This document shows positions 1-8,416 of a stretch of 64,000 nt of DNA, in pieces. The notes under the pieces were generated by a model, which was not told the DNA's origin, ran no database searches, and was given only the letters and a program-made list of their open reading frames with translations. Made by a program: the position numbers and the translations under genes. The stretch comes from Nocardioides flavus (ex Wang et al. 2016) (lineage in GTDB: Bacteria; Actinomycetota; Actinomycetes; Propionibacteriales; Nocardioidaceae): contig NZ_BNAD01000001.1 of NCBI RefSeq assembly GCF_014653115.1, positions 682,001 through 746,000 of the forward strand, read 5' to 3'. Each line of letters starts with the position of its first letter. The stretch's first letter is position 1.

Positions 1-989
1 CACCACTGCCACCCCGGACGACGACGGAGTCCTGCCGGTCCTTGATCGCGGGGAAGAAGGTGTCGTCTCCGGAGCCGCCGAGCAGGAGGGCCTTGCCGGT
101 CGACAGGTTGCTCCACGAGCCCAGGCCGTCGCGGCCGGGTCCGCCCAGCGCGCGGGTGCCGCGCTCGCCGTCCTCGACCCGGATGGTGTCCCGTCCTCCG
201 TTGCCGCGGAGCACGTCCTTGCCGTGTCCGCCCTCGATCTCGTCGTGGCCGTCCCCACCGTCGACCACGTCGTCGCCGGGCACGTGCGTCTCCTCGGAGG
301 GGAGCCGGCGGGTCGGGGCGTCGGCCTGGATGTGGTCGTTGCCACCGCGCCCGTCGACCACGTCGTCGCCTCCGCCGGCGGTGATCCAGTCGATCTGCTC
401 CGATCCGGTGATCCGGTCGTCGAAGGCGGAGCCCTCCACGCCACCGACCAGGGTGGTCGGCGCGATGGTGTCGGTGCCTTCGCCGGTCGCGGTCCCCGCC
501 GTCAGGTCGACGATCACCGGGCCATCGGCGTCCGCGAACGAGACCTGGTCCCAGGTGTAGGTGCCGCCGGACAGCTCCTCGGTCACGGGGTCGTGGCCGA
601 GGTCGACGTAGTCGTCGCCGGGGCCGGGCTCCACGCTGTCCCCGTCGTAGTCCTCGTAGTCGTAGAAGTCGAGACCACCGAAGAGCCGGTCGTCGCCCTC
701 GCCGCCGCGGATCGTGTCGGCGCCGCCGAGACCGCAGATGGTGTCGTTGCCGTCGAGGCCCTCGATCACGTCGTCACCCGACGAGCCCACGATGACGTCG
801 TCCCCGGGCGTGCCGCGCACCGGTGGCGGCGCCGGGAAGGGGGCGGTTTGCGGCACGACGATCGTCGCAGGCCGTCCGTCGCAGGCGAGAGCCGCGTGCG
901 CGGGTGCCGAGCCGACGACCGGTGCGAGCCCGAGGCCGGCGAGGCCGCTCAGGACGGTCAGGACGGTCAGGGTGGTGGTGCGTCGCATG
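1..989 (-). CDS. Secreted RTX (hemolysin-type) calcium-binding repeat protein, 3' part missing
   Basis: About 329 residues are visible; the C-terminus lies outside the window. The protein opens with a Sec signal peptide (two Arg, a hydrophobic core, cleavage probably after APAHA near residue 32). It then carries glycine/aspartate nonapeptide repeats of the RTX type in two blocks, for example GTPGDDVIVG, GLDGNDTICG and GGDGHDEIEG, separated by a non-repeat stretch. Such repeats bind calcium and fold as parallel beta-rolls outside the cell. No catalytic domain is visible in the part seen, so its role is unknown. The ATG at 989 follows GGAGGAC at good spacing. It is divergent from aat across about 61 bp. 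Confidence 0.85.
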
Positions 990-1050
990 TGTCCTCCGAG
1001 GTGGTGTCGAGGGGGAGACGACGGCACGGTGCGAAAGGTTGTTCGCTACC

Positions 1051-1746
1051 GTGCGAATCGTGCCCATCGCCCCCGCTCCGACGCCGTGGGCCTTCCCCCC
1101 GCACTCGACGTGGGACCCCGACGACGACCTCGTCGCGCTGGGGGCCGACCTGGAGCCGGGCACGCTCGTGACGGCGTACGCCCTGGGCCTGTTCCCGATG
1201 CCGGTCACGCTGGACACCGAGGAGCAGCTGGGCTGGTTCTCCCCGATCGAGCGCGGCGTCCTGCCCCTCGACGGACTGCGCGTCTCGCGCTCGCTGCGCC
1301 GCTCGGTGCGTGACTTCGAGATCCGCGTCGACTCGGCCTTCGACGAGGTCGTGGCCGCGTGCGGCGACCCGGGTCGGCCCGACGGCTGGATCACCCCGGC
1401 GTTCCGGCGCGCCTACGGCCGGCTGCACCGGCTGGGCTGGGCCCACTCGGTCGAGACCTGGCGCGACGGCAGGCTCGTCGGCGGGCTGTACGGCGTGTCC
1501 GTCGGCGGGTTGTTCGCGGGGGAGTCGATGTTCCACCACGAGCGTGACGCCTCCAAGGTCGCGCTGGTCGCGCTGGTCGACCTGCTGCAGGACCAGCACG
1601 CCGACCGGCGTCTCCTCGACGTGCAGTGGCAGACCCCGCACCTGGCCTCGCTCGGAGTCGTACGCCTGCCGCGCGCGGAGTACCTCGAGGCGCTCCGCCG
1701 GAGCGTCGAGCTCCCCCCTCCGGCCGCGTTCGGAGTGGACGGCTGA
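1051..1746 (+). CDS. aat: Leucyl/phenylalanyl-tRNA--protein transferase
   Basis: A 231-residue protein of the usual family length. It transfers Leu or Phe from aminoacyl-tRNA to N-terminal Arg or Lys of proteins, making N-degrons for ClpS/ClpAP. Family signatures are visible: the FPPHSTWDPDDDLVALG-type N-terminus, AYALGLFPMP, WFSPIERGVLPL, FAGESMFHH and the LLDVQWQTPHLASLG block. The start is GTG at 1051, or GTG at 1060 in the same frame; AAAGG at about 1034 slightly favours 1051. A short hairpin follows the stop. Confidence 0.92.
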   Translation: MRIVPIAPAPTPWAFPPHSTWDPDDDLVALGADLEPGTLVTAYALGLFPMPVTLDTEEQLGWFSPIERGVLPLDGLRVSRSLRRSVRDFEIRVDSAFDEVVAACGDPGRPDGWITPAFRRAYGRLHRLGWAHSVETWRDGRLVGGLYGVSVGGLFAGESMFHHERDASKVALVALVDLLQDQHADRRLLDVQWQTPHLASLGVVRLPRAEYLEALRRSVELPPPAAFGVDG

Positions 1747-1748
1747 GG

Positions 1749-1770
1749 GCGCCACGCGGGAGGGTGGCGC
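1749..1770 (+). terminator. Candidate terminator hairpin after aat
   Basis: Seven-base perfect arms GCGCCAC and GTGGCGC are separated by 8 bases, immediately after the aat stop codon. There is no T tract, as is common for GC-rich actinobacterial terminators, so termination is inferred from position and structure only. Confidence 0.4.
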
Positions 1771-1841
1771 GAGCGTGGCGCGACGACGCGCCCCACCACG
1801 AGGGGATCCTGATGCCCGAGACCACCGAGTGAGGGATTTTC

Positions 1842-1869
1842 CCGGTCCGCGGTCACGACTACGGACCGG
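1842..1869. promoter_or_regulatory. Inverted repeat upstream of the zinc-finger/HTH gene
   Basis: Perfect 8-base arms CCGGTCCG and CGGACCGG with a 12-base spacer lie 43 bp before the ATG at 1913. The position suits a promoter operator. Because the downstream protein carries an HTH-like C-terminus, autoregulation is possible but is only inferred. Confidence 0.35.
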
Positions 1870-1912
1870 CCCGTACGATCGACGCAGCGGGGCCTTTGAG
1901 GGAGGACGCACG

Positions 1913-2302
1913 ATGGCGATCACACGTGAGGGCAGGATCTGCTCGTTCTGCGGCGAGCCCGGCGGTCCCGGCACCGACCTGCAGCTGATGGGCGGCCTCG
2001 GGGCGCAGGTCTGCGCGCGGTGCATCGACGACTTCCACGAGATGCTCCACGACGAGGAGCTGCGAGCCGCCGCTCGTGGCGCGTCGCCCTGGGACTCGAT
2101 GACCGACGCGGAGATGCTCGCGACATTGCCGATGATCCTCAGCTCCGCCGAGCAGAACCTGGCGTTCGCCCACGAGTGGGTCGACCTGCTGCGCACGCGC
2201 CGGGTGTCCTGGGCGGAGATCGGCCGGGCGCTCGGGGTCTCGCGCCAGGCGGCCTGGGAGAGATTCGCGCGCAAAACAGGCGACAAGGGCGCCACTGCGT
2301 GA
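1913..2302 (+). CDS. Small ClpX-type C4 zinc finger protein with C-terminal helix-turn-helix
   Basis: A 129-residue protein. Residues about 8-40 form a ClpX-like C4 zinc finger (ICSFCGEP followed by VCARCIDDFHEML). The C-terminal third (RVSWAEIGRALGVSRQAAWERF) reads as a helix-turn-helix. There is no ATPase domain, so it is not ClpX itself. Proteins of this layout are common in actinobacteria and have no settled function; DNA binding is plausible from the HTH. The ATG follows GGGAGGAC at good spacing. A dyad upstream could be its operator. Confidence 0.75.
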   Translation: MAITREGRICSFCGEPGGPGTDLQLMGGLGAQVCARCIDDFHEMLHDEELRAAARGASPWDSMTDAEMLATLPMILSSAEQNLAFAHEWVDLLRTRRVSWAEIGRALGVSRQAAWERFARKTGDKGATA

Positions 2303-2337
2303 GACGATCTGCCGCGTCAGGGTAAACTTGACGATGC

Positions 2338-2382
2338 GAGGTGTCGGGCGGGCTTCACGGGGGTGAGTCCGACCGGCACCTC
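2338..2382. terminator. Terminator-like stem between convergent genes
   Basis: GAGGTG-TCGG (2338-2347) can pair with CCGA (2369-2372) and CACCTC (2377-2382), leaving a 4-base CCGG bulge. It lies in the 115-bp gap between a rightward gene ending at 2302 and a leftward gene ending at 2418, where a bidirectional terminator is expected. Confidence 0.4.
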
Positions 2383-2417
2383 CCGTACGTCCGGGCGCGG
2401 CGTCCCCGGTGGGGCGA

Positions 2418-2759
2418 TTACTCGAACACGAACGCCTCGAGGGCCACGACCACGGCCAGGACCGCAGGGAAGGTCACCAGCGGCAGCCACAGCCGCGACG
2501 ACATGCCGTGCCGTACGGCCACGACCGCGCTCGTGATCATCGCGGACAGCGCCGTCAGGAGACCGGCGAAGAGCGCCCCGACGACCGTCATGCCGACCCA
2601 GTTGTCGGAGACCGCGTCCCCGCCGCCGATCCACCACGCGACCGCGAACAGCAGGGCGCCGAGCACCAGGACCGCCAGCGCCGTCACAGCCATCCAGCGC
2701 GACCACTCGCCGGCGGCAGAGCCGTCGTCGCCGGTGCGGTCCGCACGCACGTGCACCAT
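2418..2759 (-). CDS. Small membrane protein, three predicted transmembrane segments
   Basis: A 113-residue protein of unknown function. After a short polar N-terminus it has three hydrophobic segments: about residues 23-43, 55-80 and a C-terminal one ending in the acidic tail LEAFVFE. No enzymatic motif is visible. Two ATGs lie 6 bp apart (2765 and 2759). AGGAGG directly abuts the first and is spaced 6 bases from the second, so 2759 is the likelier start. It is the last gene leftward after the DNA glycosylase, about 109 bp downstream of its stop. Confidence 0.6.
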   Translation of the reverse strand: MVHVRADRTGDDGSAAGEWSRWMAVTALAVLVLGALLFAVAWWIGGGDAVSDNWVGMTVVGALFAGLLTALSAMITSAVVAVRHGMSSRLWLPLVTFPAVLAVVVALEAFVFE

Positions 2760-2868
2760 CGTCATCCTCCTCCTGCTGACTCCCAGCGTCGTCGCCGCGG
2801 CAGTCGGGCGCCAGGGTCGTCGGTCCCGGCGTACGGGTCCGGAGGTCACGGACGACGTCCGGGCCTGG

Positions 2869-3750
2869 CTACTTCAGCAGCCGGGACATCCGCCGGTCGG
2901 CGAGCGGCTTCCCGCCGGTCTGGCAGGTCGCGCAGTACTGCAGGCTCGAGTCGGCGAAGGACACCTCGCGGACGATGTCGCCGCACACCGGGCACGCCTG
3001 CCCGGTGCGCCCGTGCACGGCGAGGTTGCTCTTCTTCTCGCCCTTCAGCTCGCTGGCCGCGAGCCCGGCCGAGCGCTGCACCGCGTCGCCGAGCGTGCGG
3101 CGCACCGCGTCGTACAACGTCTGGAGCTCGGTGGCGTCGAGGCTGTTGGCGGGCTTGAACGGCGACATCCGCGCGGCGTGCAGGATCTCGTCGGAGTAGG
3201 CGTTGCCGATGCCCGCGATGATCGACTGCATCCGCATGACGCCCTTGACCTGCTTGCGTCCCTCGGCCTCGAGGATCTGGCGCAGGACGTCGATCGTGAA
3301 GTCGTCGGAGAGCGGGTCGGGTCCCAGGCGTGCGATGCCCTCGACCTCCTGCGGGTCGCGCACGACGTAGATCGCCAGTCCCTTCTTGGTCCCCGCCTCG
3401 GTGATGTCGAGGCCGGGCTGTGCCTCGAGGTCGGGGTCGTCGATCACGACCCGCGCGGCGAGGGGGTTCTTGGGGTTGGGGCGGGCCGGCAGGTCCGGGA
3501 CCTCGTCGCGCCACCGGATCCACCCGGCGCGGGCCAGGTGGATCACCAGGTGCACGCCGCTGGCGTCGATGTCGAGGAACTTGCCGTGCCGGGTCACGTC
3601 GTCGACGAGGGTGCCGTGCAGTGCCTGCAGCGGCGGGTCGAACGTCTTGAGCGCGCTGAAGGCGGTCAGGTCCACGCGGCTGATGGCCCGGCCGACCAGT
3701 CGGCGGCGCAGGTCCTGGGCGAGGGCTTCGACCTCGGGCAGCTCGGGCAC
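2869..3750 (-). CDS. Formamidopyrimidine-DNA glycosylase family protein (Fpg/Nei)
   Basis: A 293-residue base-excision repair enzyme. The N-terminus is PELPEVE after the initiator, giving the catalytic proline and glutamate of the Fpg/Nei superfamily. The H2TH region is present (IAGIGNAYSDEILHAA), and the C-terminal zinc finger has Cys at about 253, 256, 273 and 276. These proteins excise oxidised bases and cut by beta/delta elimination. The start is GTG at 3750, which places PELPEVE directly after Met. The family contains several actinobacterial paralogues, so whether this copy is MutM or Nei cannot be settled by eye. It is divergent from the gene at 3797 over 46 bp. Confidence 0.88.
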   Translation of the reverse strand: MPELPEVEALAQDLRRRLVGRAISRVDLTAFSALKTFDPPLQALHGTLVDDVTRHGKFLDIDASGVHLVIHLARAGWIRWRDEVPDLPARPNPKNPLAARVVIDDPDLEAQPGLDITEAGTKKGLAIYVVRDPQEVEGIARLGPDPLSDDFTIDVLRQILEAEGRKQVKGVMRMQSIIAGIGNAYSDEILHAARMSPFKPANSLDATELQTLYDAVRRTLGDAVQRSAGLAASELKGEKKSNLAVHGRTGQACPVCGDIVREVSFADSSLQYCATCQTGGKPLADRRMSRLLK

Positions 3751-3796
3751 GCTCCCGAGTCTAGGCAGAGGCGGGTGCTGCGCGTCACAATGACGC

Positions 3797-4063
3797 ATGG
3801 CCCAGCCACGCACCCTCCCGCGCACCGGGGCGGTCTTCCTCGACCCCCGCGGCGAGGACCGCTCGCTGCGGGTGACGTGGCACCAGGAGTCGCAGCTGGT
3901 GGTGCTCTCGCTGTGGCGCGACAACGTCTGCGCCGGCACCTTCCGCCTCTCCGCCGACGAGGTCCCCGACCTCATCGCGCTCCTGCGCCGGGGGCTCGAC
4001 GAGGCGTACGACGCCGCGCGCGAGCGGGTCGAGCGGGTCGAACGGCCCAGCGCCGCCGGCTGA
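3797..4063 (+). CDS. Conserved small protein of unknown function
   Basis: An 88-residue soluble protein. The readable core (residues about 22-65) alternates strands: SLRVTWHQES, LVVLSLWRDN, CAGTFRLSADEVPDLIALL. This looks like a small beta-sheet followed by a helix. A C-terminal helix rich in Arg and Glu carries the repeat ERVERVER. The family was not recognised. The ATG at 3797 shares a short divergent promoter region with the DNA glycosylase. Confidence 0.6.
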   Translation: MAQPRTLPRTGAVFLDPRGEDRSLRVTWHQESQLVVLSLWRDNVCAGTFRLSADEVPDLIALLRRGLDEAYDAARERVERVERPSAAG

Positions 4064-4075
4064 TCGCCGGTGTCG

Positions 4076-4203
4076 GAACCACCGGTTACCCGGTGGTTCT
4101 CGCACTTCCAGTCCTTTGCAACCGGTGAGAACCCGAAGGACCACCGGTTGACCGGTGATCGCGACTCGCGGACTATCCGGCAATCTAGGGAGAGCCCTAG
4201 ATT
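4076..4203. promoter_or_regulatory. Cluster of three dyads upstream of the AAA ATPase gene
   Basis: The 158-bp gap before the ATPase holds three inverted repeats. Arms GAACCACCGG and CCGGTGGTTC (10 bp perfect, 4-base loop) lie at 4076-4099. Arms CACCGGT and ACCGGTG (2-base spacer) lie at 4142-4157. Arms AATCTAGGG and CCCTAGATT (9 bp perfect, 4-base spacer) lie at 4182-4203, ending 18 bases before the GTG start. The hexamer ACCGGT occurs four times (4081, 4121, 4143, 4151). The set could be operators, a leader RNA with stacked hairpins, or binding sites for the ATPase's own winged helix. Only the symmetry is seen; function is inferred. Confidence 0.55.
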
Positions 4204-4221
4204 CCCCGATACCGTCTGATC

Positions 4222-5418
4222 GTGGACCCGATCCGGAACCCGTACGCCCCCGGCGCGGGCCAGCGCCCGCCCGAGCTCGCCGGTCGCGACGAGCAGCTCG
4301 CCGCGTTCGAGGTCGTCCTCGAGCGGGTGGCCAAGGGGCGGCCTGAGCGCAGCCTGGTGCTGACCGGGCTGCGCGGCGTCGGCAAGACCGTCCTGCTCAA
4401 CGCGCTGCGCGGCGCCGCCGTACGCAAGGGCTGGGGCACCGGCAAGCTCGAGGCCCGGCCCGGGCAGGGACTGCGTCGCCCGCTGAGCAGCGCGCTGCAC
4501 CAGGCGGTGCGCGAGCTGGGGCACCGCGACGAGGAGTCGCTCGACCACGTGCTGGGGGTGGTCAAGTCCTTCGCCCAGCGCGACGCGGGGTCGGGCGCCA
4601 AGATCCGCGACCAGTGGAGCCCGGGCATCGACGCCCCGGCCGTGCGCGGGCGCGCCGACTCCGGCGACATCGAGATCGACCTCGTCGAGCTCTTCACCGA
4701 CCTCGGCGGGCTCGCCGCCGACGTCGGCAAGGGCGTGGGCGTCTTCATCGACGAGATGCAGGACCTCGGCGCCGACGACGTCTCCGCACTGTGCGCCGCC
4801 TGCCACGAGCTGAGCCAGTCGGGGCTGCCCGTGATCGTGGTCGGGGCAGGGCTTCCCCACCTGCCCGCGGTCCTCAGCGCCAGCAAGTCCTACAGCGAAC
4901 GGCTCTTCCGCTACCAGCGGATCGACCGGCTCTCCCGCGAGGCGGCGGACCGCGCCCTCGAGGCGCCCGCCGCCGAGGAGGACGCCGCGTACGAGCCCGA
5001 CGCGCTCGCCGCGATGTACGACGCGACCGGCGGCTACCCCTACTTCATCCAGGCCTACGGCAAGGCCGTGTGGGACCTCGCCCCCCGTTCGCCGATCACC
5101 GCCGCCGACGTCGCAGTCGCGGCTCCCGAGGCCGAGTCGGAGCTCGCGGTCGGGTTCTTCGGCTCGCGCTACGAGCGCGCGACGCCGGGCGAGCGTGACT
5201 ACCTCATGGCGATGGCCGACGTCGCGGTCGAGCAGGACGAGGCCGACGGGGACGCCGTACTCAGCTCCGACGTCGCCGCCCGCCTCGGGAAGAAGCCGCA
5301 GTCGCTCTCGCCCGCCCGCGACTCGCTGCTGAAGAAGGGGCTCGTCTACTCCGGCGAGCGCGGGCGGATCGCCTTCACCGTCCCGCACTTCGGTCGCTAC
5401 CTGCGCGAGCGCGGCTGA
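4222..5418 (+). CDS. AAA ATPase with C-terminal winged-helix-like domain
   Basis: A 398-residue protein. Walker A is GLRGVGKT (about residues 49-56), Walker B is VGVFIDEMQ (about 173-181), and a sensor-like strand LPVIVVGAG follows. The C-terminal third (from about residue 290) has the helix and turn pattern of a winged helix, ending SPARDSLLKKGLVYSGERGRIAFTV. The order AAA then winged helix is that of AAA_16/archaeal-ATPase and Orc1/Cdc6-like proteins. No nuclease, TIR or protease domain is attached. The GTG start at 4222 follows the dyad cluster. Its function is unknown; DNA-linked regulation is one possibility, a STAND-type switch another. Confidence 0.75.
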   Translation: MDPIRNPYAPGAGQRPPELAGRDEQLAAFEVVLERVAKGRPERSLVLTGLRGVGKTVLLNALRGAAVRKGWGTGKLEARPGQGLRRPLSSALHQAVRELGHRDEESLDHVLGVVKSFAQRDAGSGAKIRDQWSPGIDAPAVRGRADSGDIEIDLVELFTDLGGLAADVGKGVGVFIDEMQDLGADDVSALCAACHELSQSGLPVIVVGAGLPHLPAVLSASKSYSERLFRYQRIDRLSREAADRALEAPAAEEDAAYEPDALAAMYDATGGYPYFIQAYGKAVWDLAPRSPITAADVAVAAPEAESELAVGFFGSRYERATPGERDYLMAMADVAVEQDEADGDAVLSSDVAARLGKKPQSLSPARDSLLKKGLVYSGERGRIAFTVPHFGRYLRERG

Positions 5419-5448
5419 CGCCCTTCGCCCGCGGCCTGGGCCGACACC

Positions 5449-6870
5449 TCACCGGAAGGTGCTCGGTCCATCCGGCTGGAGGCACCGCCCGACGGGGAGG
5501 CGGACGCTGCGAGCGGACCGATAGCCGTGATCGATCGTGCCGGGACCCCAGCCCGTCACGGTCAGGACGTCCGAGACCGTTCGAGGTGTCACCCGGGCGA
5601 CGCTGAGCGACCGGTCGGCCAGGTCGATCGTGAGTCCGGCGCGGCGCGGGCGTCCCTCACGCGGTGCGACGACGACCTTCATCGGGCTCGACCAGGTGAG
5701 CACCACCGGCTGGGGCTCGTCGACGTCGCTCAACGGCCGAGGGGCCAGGGCGACATGTGCCACCCCTGACGGCGAGCACAGGAACGTGACCTGCGCGGAC
5801 CGTACGCCGCTCCAGCTCGCGCTGCAGGCGTCGGTGGACCACAGCCGGCCGGACCCCGGGACCCAGTCGGTGCCGTGCGCTTCCCACACCTGCACCGCGG
5901 TCTCCAGGTAGAGGAGCGTGGGGGCGGCGCGGCGCCGGACGACGAGGCGGAGGTCGATCGTGCCGCCGGCCTCGACCTGCCCGTGTGTGGCCGTGGCACC
6001 GGCCACCCGGAACGGTCCGGACGCGGCCAGGCTGAAGCGAGCACGCCGGCCCCGGTTCGGGTTGGTGACGGTCACGTGGACGATCGCGGTGTCCTCCGCG
6101 GGACAGGCAACCGCCGAGGTGACCTCGACCGGACGGGCTGCCGCGGGCTCGTCGGCGCAGAGCAGGCGGTTGATCGGCGCGAGCGCGAACGCGGGGTCGC
6201 GGCACTCGGACGCCGTGGTGCGTTCGGGCGGGGACTCGGTGCTCGGCGACATGCGCCCGTCCGTGGAGGCCATGCCCGCGAGCGCCAGGCCGGTCACCAC
6301 CGACACGACGACCCCGGCGGCGACTCGTTGGCGAGGCTGCCGGAGGTCCCACCCCACGTCGCGCAGCACCTCGCGGGCGAGCCAGGCCAGGGCCAGGGCG
6401 CAGCCCGCCCAGATGGTGAGGTCGGCCAGGTTGTAGCCCTGGAGCCAGTCCACGGTGCCCCGCCGGCTGCCGGGGGCGGTCAGCCAGTGGAGACCCAGGC
6501 GGTCGAGCAGGTTCGACGTCCACCCCGCGATGTTGAGGGCCGCTGCCCACCACAGCAGCCGGTCACGACATCGTCGGACAGTCAGGACCGCCGCCGTGGT
6601 GAGGACGAGGACACCGGCCAGGTCCAGCGGTGCGCCGCCGAGCGACGACCGCGACGTGGCGTCGAGCCACGGAGCGATGACCTCGGACCCGGGGTTGAGC
6701 GTGGCGCTCCCTGATCCGCGCCAGGCGATCGCCTTGCTCACCTGGTCGATGACCACCGTCGCCCCGACGACCGCGGCCAGCTGCCGGGACGGGTGCCGGA
6801 CCGGTGCCGCAGACTCCCGCCCCGCCGTGTCGGGGCCCCGGATCCACCTCCCGTTGCCGCGTCCCACCAC
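5449..6870 (-). CDS. Signal peptidase II-like membrane protein fused to an extracytoplasmic C-terminal domain
   Basis: About 473 residues. The first about 200 carry lipoprotein signal peptidase (LspA) signatures in order: DQVSK near 42-46, NLLDR near 120-124 and YNLAD near 146-150, giving the two catalytic aspartates D123 and D150 on a four-helix membrane core. A further hydrophobic segment (VAAGVVVSVVTGLALAGM) leads to about 250 residues with beta-rich, Cys-containing sequence that should face outside. Canonical LspA is about 160-200 residues, so this tail is an addition. No ATG is available near the start. GTG at 6870, 6867 or 6900 fits; none has a clear ribosome binding site. It lies 71 bp after the flavin reductase on the same strand. 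Confidence 0.7.
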   Translation of the reverse strand: MVGRGNGRWIRGPDTAGRESAAPVRHPSRQLAAVVGATVVIDQVSKAIAWRGSGSATLNPGSEVIAPWLDATSRSSLGGAPLDLAGVLVLTTAAVLTVRRCRDRLLWWAAALNIAGWTSNLLDRLGLHWLTAPGSRRGTVDWLQGYNLADLTIWAGCALALAWLAREVLRDVGWDLRQPRQRVAAGVVVSVVTGLALAGMASTDGRMSPSTESPPERTTASECRDPAFALAPINRLLCADEPAAARPVEVTSAVACPAEDTAIVHVTVTNPNRGRRARFSLAASGPFRVAGATATHGQVEAGGTIDLRLVVRRRAAPTLLYLETAVQVWEAHGTDWVPGSGRLWSTDACSASWSGVRSAQVTFLCSPSGVAHVALAPRPLSDVDEPQPVVLTWSSPMKVVVAPREGRPRRAGLTIDLADRSLSVARVTPRTVSDVLTVTGWGPGTIDHGYRSARSVRLPVGRCLQPDGPSTFR

Positions 6871-6941
6871 TCCATGACAACCCGGGTGGCAGACGCCCAC
6901 CAGAGCAGTTGGTCCCGGACGGGTGGCGACGTGGCCGGGAC

Positions 6942-8357
6942 TCAGTCGGGCGGAGGCGTACGCATCTCCCGCGGCAGCTCCTCCAGCAACCGCAGCCACA
7001 GCTCGCTCGCGGTCGGGAACGACGCCACCGCGTGCCGCAGCACGTGCACCGGGACCCCGCCGGTGATCGCGACCGTCGCAGCGTGCACCAGCTCGCCGGC
7101 CTCGACGCCGACGAACGTCGCGCCGAGCAGGAGGCGGCTGCGGGCGTCGACGACGAGCTGGGACTCCCCGGTCACGTGGTCGCGCAGCAGGCTCGTGCCG
7201 GCCGCGGACGAGGTGGGCACGCGCGTCAGCACGACGTCGTGGCCGGCGTCGCGGGCCTGGGCCTCGGTCATCCCGACGTAGGCCACCTCGGGCTCGGTGA
7301 AGACGACCTGCGGCACCGGCGCCTCCCGGTCGGGCTCCCACGCGACCTCGCCGGCAGCGGCCGCGGCGATGCGCGCGCCGACCAGTCGAGCCTGGTGCTT
7401 GCCCCAGTGGGTCAGCGGCGGGCCGCCGCTCGCGTCGCCGACGACGTGCAGCCACTCCGGCAACCGCCCGGATGTCACGTCGTCCGCGGACAGGTCGACC
7501 GAGGACAGCCCGAGGTCGTCGAGCCGCGGCTGACGGCCGATCGCGAGCAGTACCTCGTCGGCCTCCAGGTCGCCGCCCGACGTGGTGAGCGTGACCGGGC
7601 CACCGTGGATGCGGCCGGTGCCGGTCGCCTCCGCGTCCTGCCGGCGTACGGACTCCACCGACGTGCCGAGCAGCACCCGTACGCCGCGCTCGCGCAGTCT
7701 CTCGAGCACCGCCTGCCCGGCGAACGGCTCCGCGCGCCCGAGCAGCCGCGGGCCGCGGACGACGAGCGTCACCTCCGAGCCGAGCGCCGACATCCACGTC
7801 GCGGCCTCGCACGCCACGACGCCGCCGCCGACGACGAGGAGCCGGTCGGGCACCTCGACGACCCCGGTGGCGTCGCGCGAGTCCCAGGGCAGCACGTCGA
7901 CGTACGGCTCGGGCACGTGCGCGGCGCTCCCGGTCGCGATGACCACCGCCTCTCGCGCCCGGACCAGCCGGTCGCCGTCGGCCGAGGTGACCCGTACGGT
8001 GCGCTCGCCGACCAGCACGCCGGTGCCACGGAGGACGGCGATGCCGGCACCGTCGGCCCACTGCTGCTGGCCGGAGTCGTCGTAGTGCGACACCCACGTG
8101 TCGCGGCGCTCGAGGAGCGCCTTGGGGGCGACGTGGGCGGTCGAGACGCCCGGCAGGTCGGCGGTCACCCCGGACACGGCCACCGGGCGCAGCAGCGCCT
8201 TGCTGGGCATGCACGCCCAGTAGCTGCACTCGCCGCCGAGCAGCTCGCCCTCGATGATCGCGGCGGTCATGGGCGTGCCCTCGACGGCGTACTGCGCGGC
8301 GTTCTCCCCGGCGGGGCCGCCGCCGATGACGACGACGTCGTGCTCCTGTGCGTCCAT
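6942..8357 (-). CDS. FAD-dependent pyridine nucleotide-disulfide oxidoreductase (lipoamide dehydrogenase/mercuric reductase class)
   Basis: A 471-residue flavoprotein. The N-terminal dinucleotide fold is VVVIGGGPAGENAA. The redox-active disulfide sits in GGECSYWACMPSK (Cys-x4-Cys). A second NAD(P)H Rossmann motif is LLVVGGGVVACE, and the C-terminal dimerisation domain ends HAVASFPTASELW, where the His and Glu of class I enzymes are expected. No N-terminal heavy-metal domain is seen, so a mercuric reductase role is not supported. It is a stand-alone gene without pyruvate or oxoglutarate dehydrogenase partners, so the substrate is unknown. It is divergent from terC, whose riboswitch lies in the gap. 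Confidence 0.85.
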   Translation of the reverse strand: MDAQEHDVVVIGGGPAGENAAQYAVEGTPMTAAIIEGELLGGECSYWACMPSKALLRPVAVSGVTADLPGVSTAHVAPKALLERRDTWVSHYDDSGQQQWADGAGIAVLRGTGVLVGERTVRVTSADGDRLVRAREAVVIATGSAAHVPEPYVDVLPWDSRDATGVVEVPDRLLVVGGGVVACEAATWMSALGSEVTLVVRGPRLLGRAEPFAGQAVLERLRERGVRVLLGTSVESVRRQDAEATGTGRIHGGPVTLTTSGGDLEADEVLLAIGRQPRLDDLGLSSVDLSADDVTSGRLPEWLHVVGDASGGPPLTHWGKHQARLVGARIAAAAAGEVAWEPDREAPVPQVVFTEPEVAYVGMTEAQARDAGHDVVLTRVPTSSAAGTSLLRDHVTGESQLVVDARSRLLLGATFVGVEAGELVHAATVAITGGVPVHVLRHAVASFPTASELWLRLLEELPREMRTPPPD

Positions 8358-8416
8358 GCTCGCGACACTACGGGGCCGCCGACTGGAGGTCCCCTTGCCC
8401 CTTCAACTACAATCGC

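Noticed and set aside
2303..2417. Structured gap as a riboswitch
   Set aside because: It lies between the 3' ends of convergent genes, where a terminator suffices, and no known aptamer core is visible.
4222..5418. AAA ATPase as part of an antiphage system
   Set aside because: No effector domain or partner gene is adjacent; neighbours are ordinary chromosomal genes.
6942..8357. Mercuric reductase
   Set aside because: The N-terminal metal-binding domain and mer genes are absent, and the C-terminal vicinal Cys pair is not seen.
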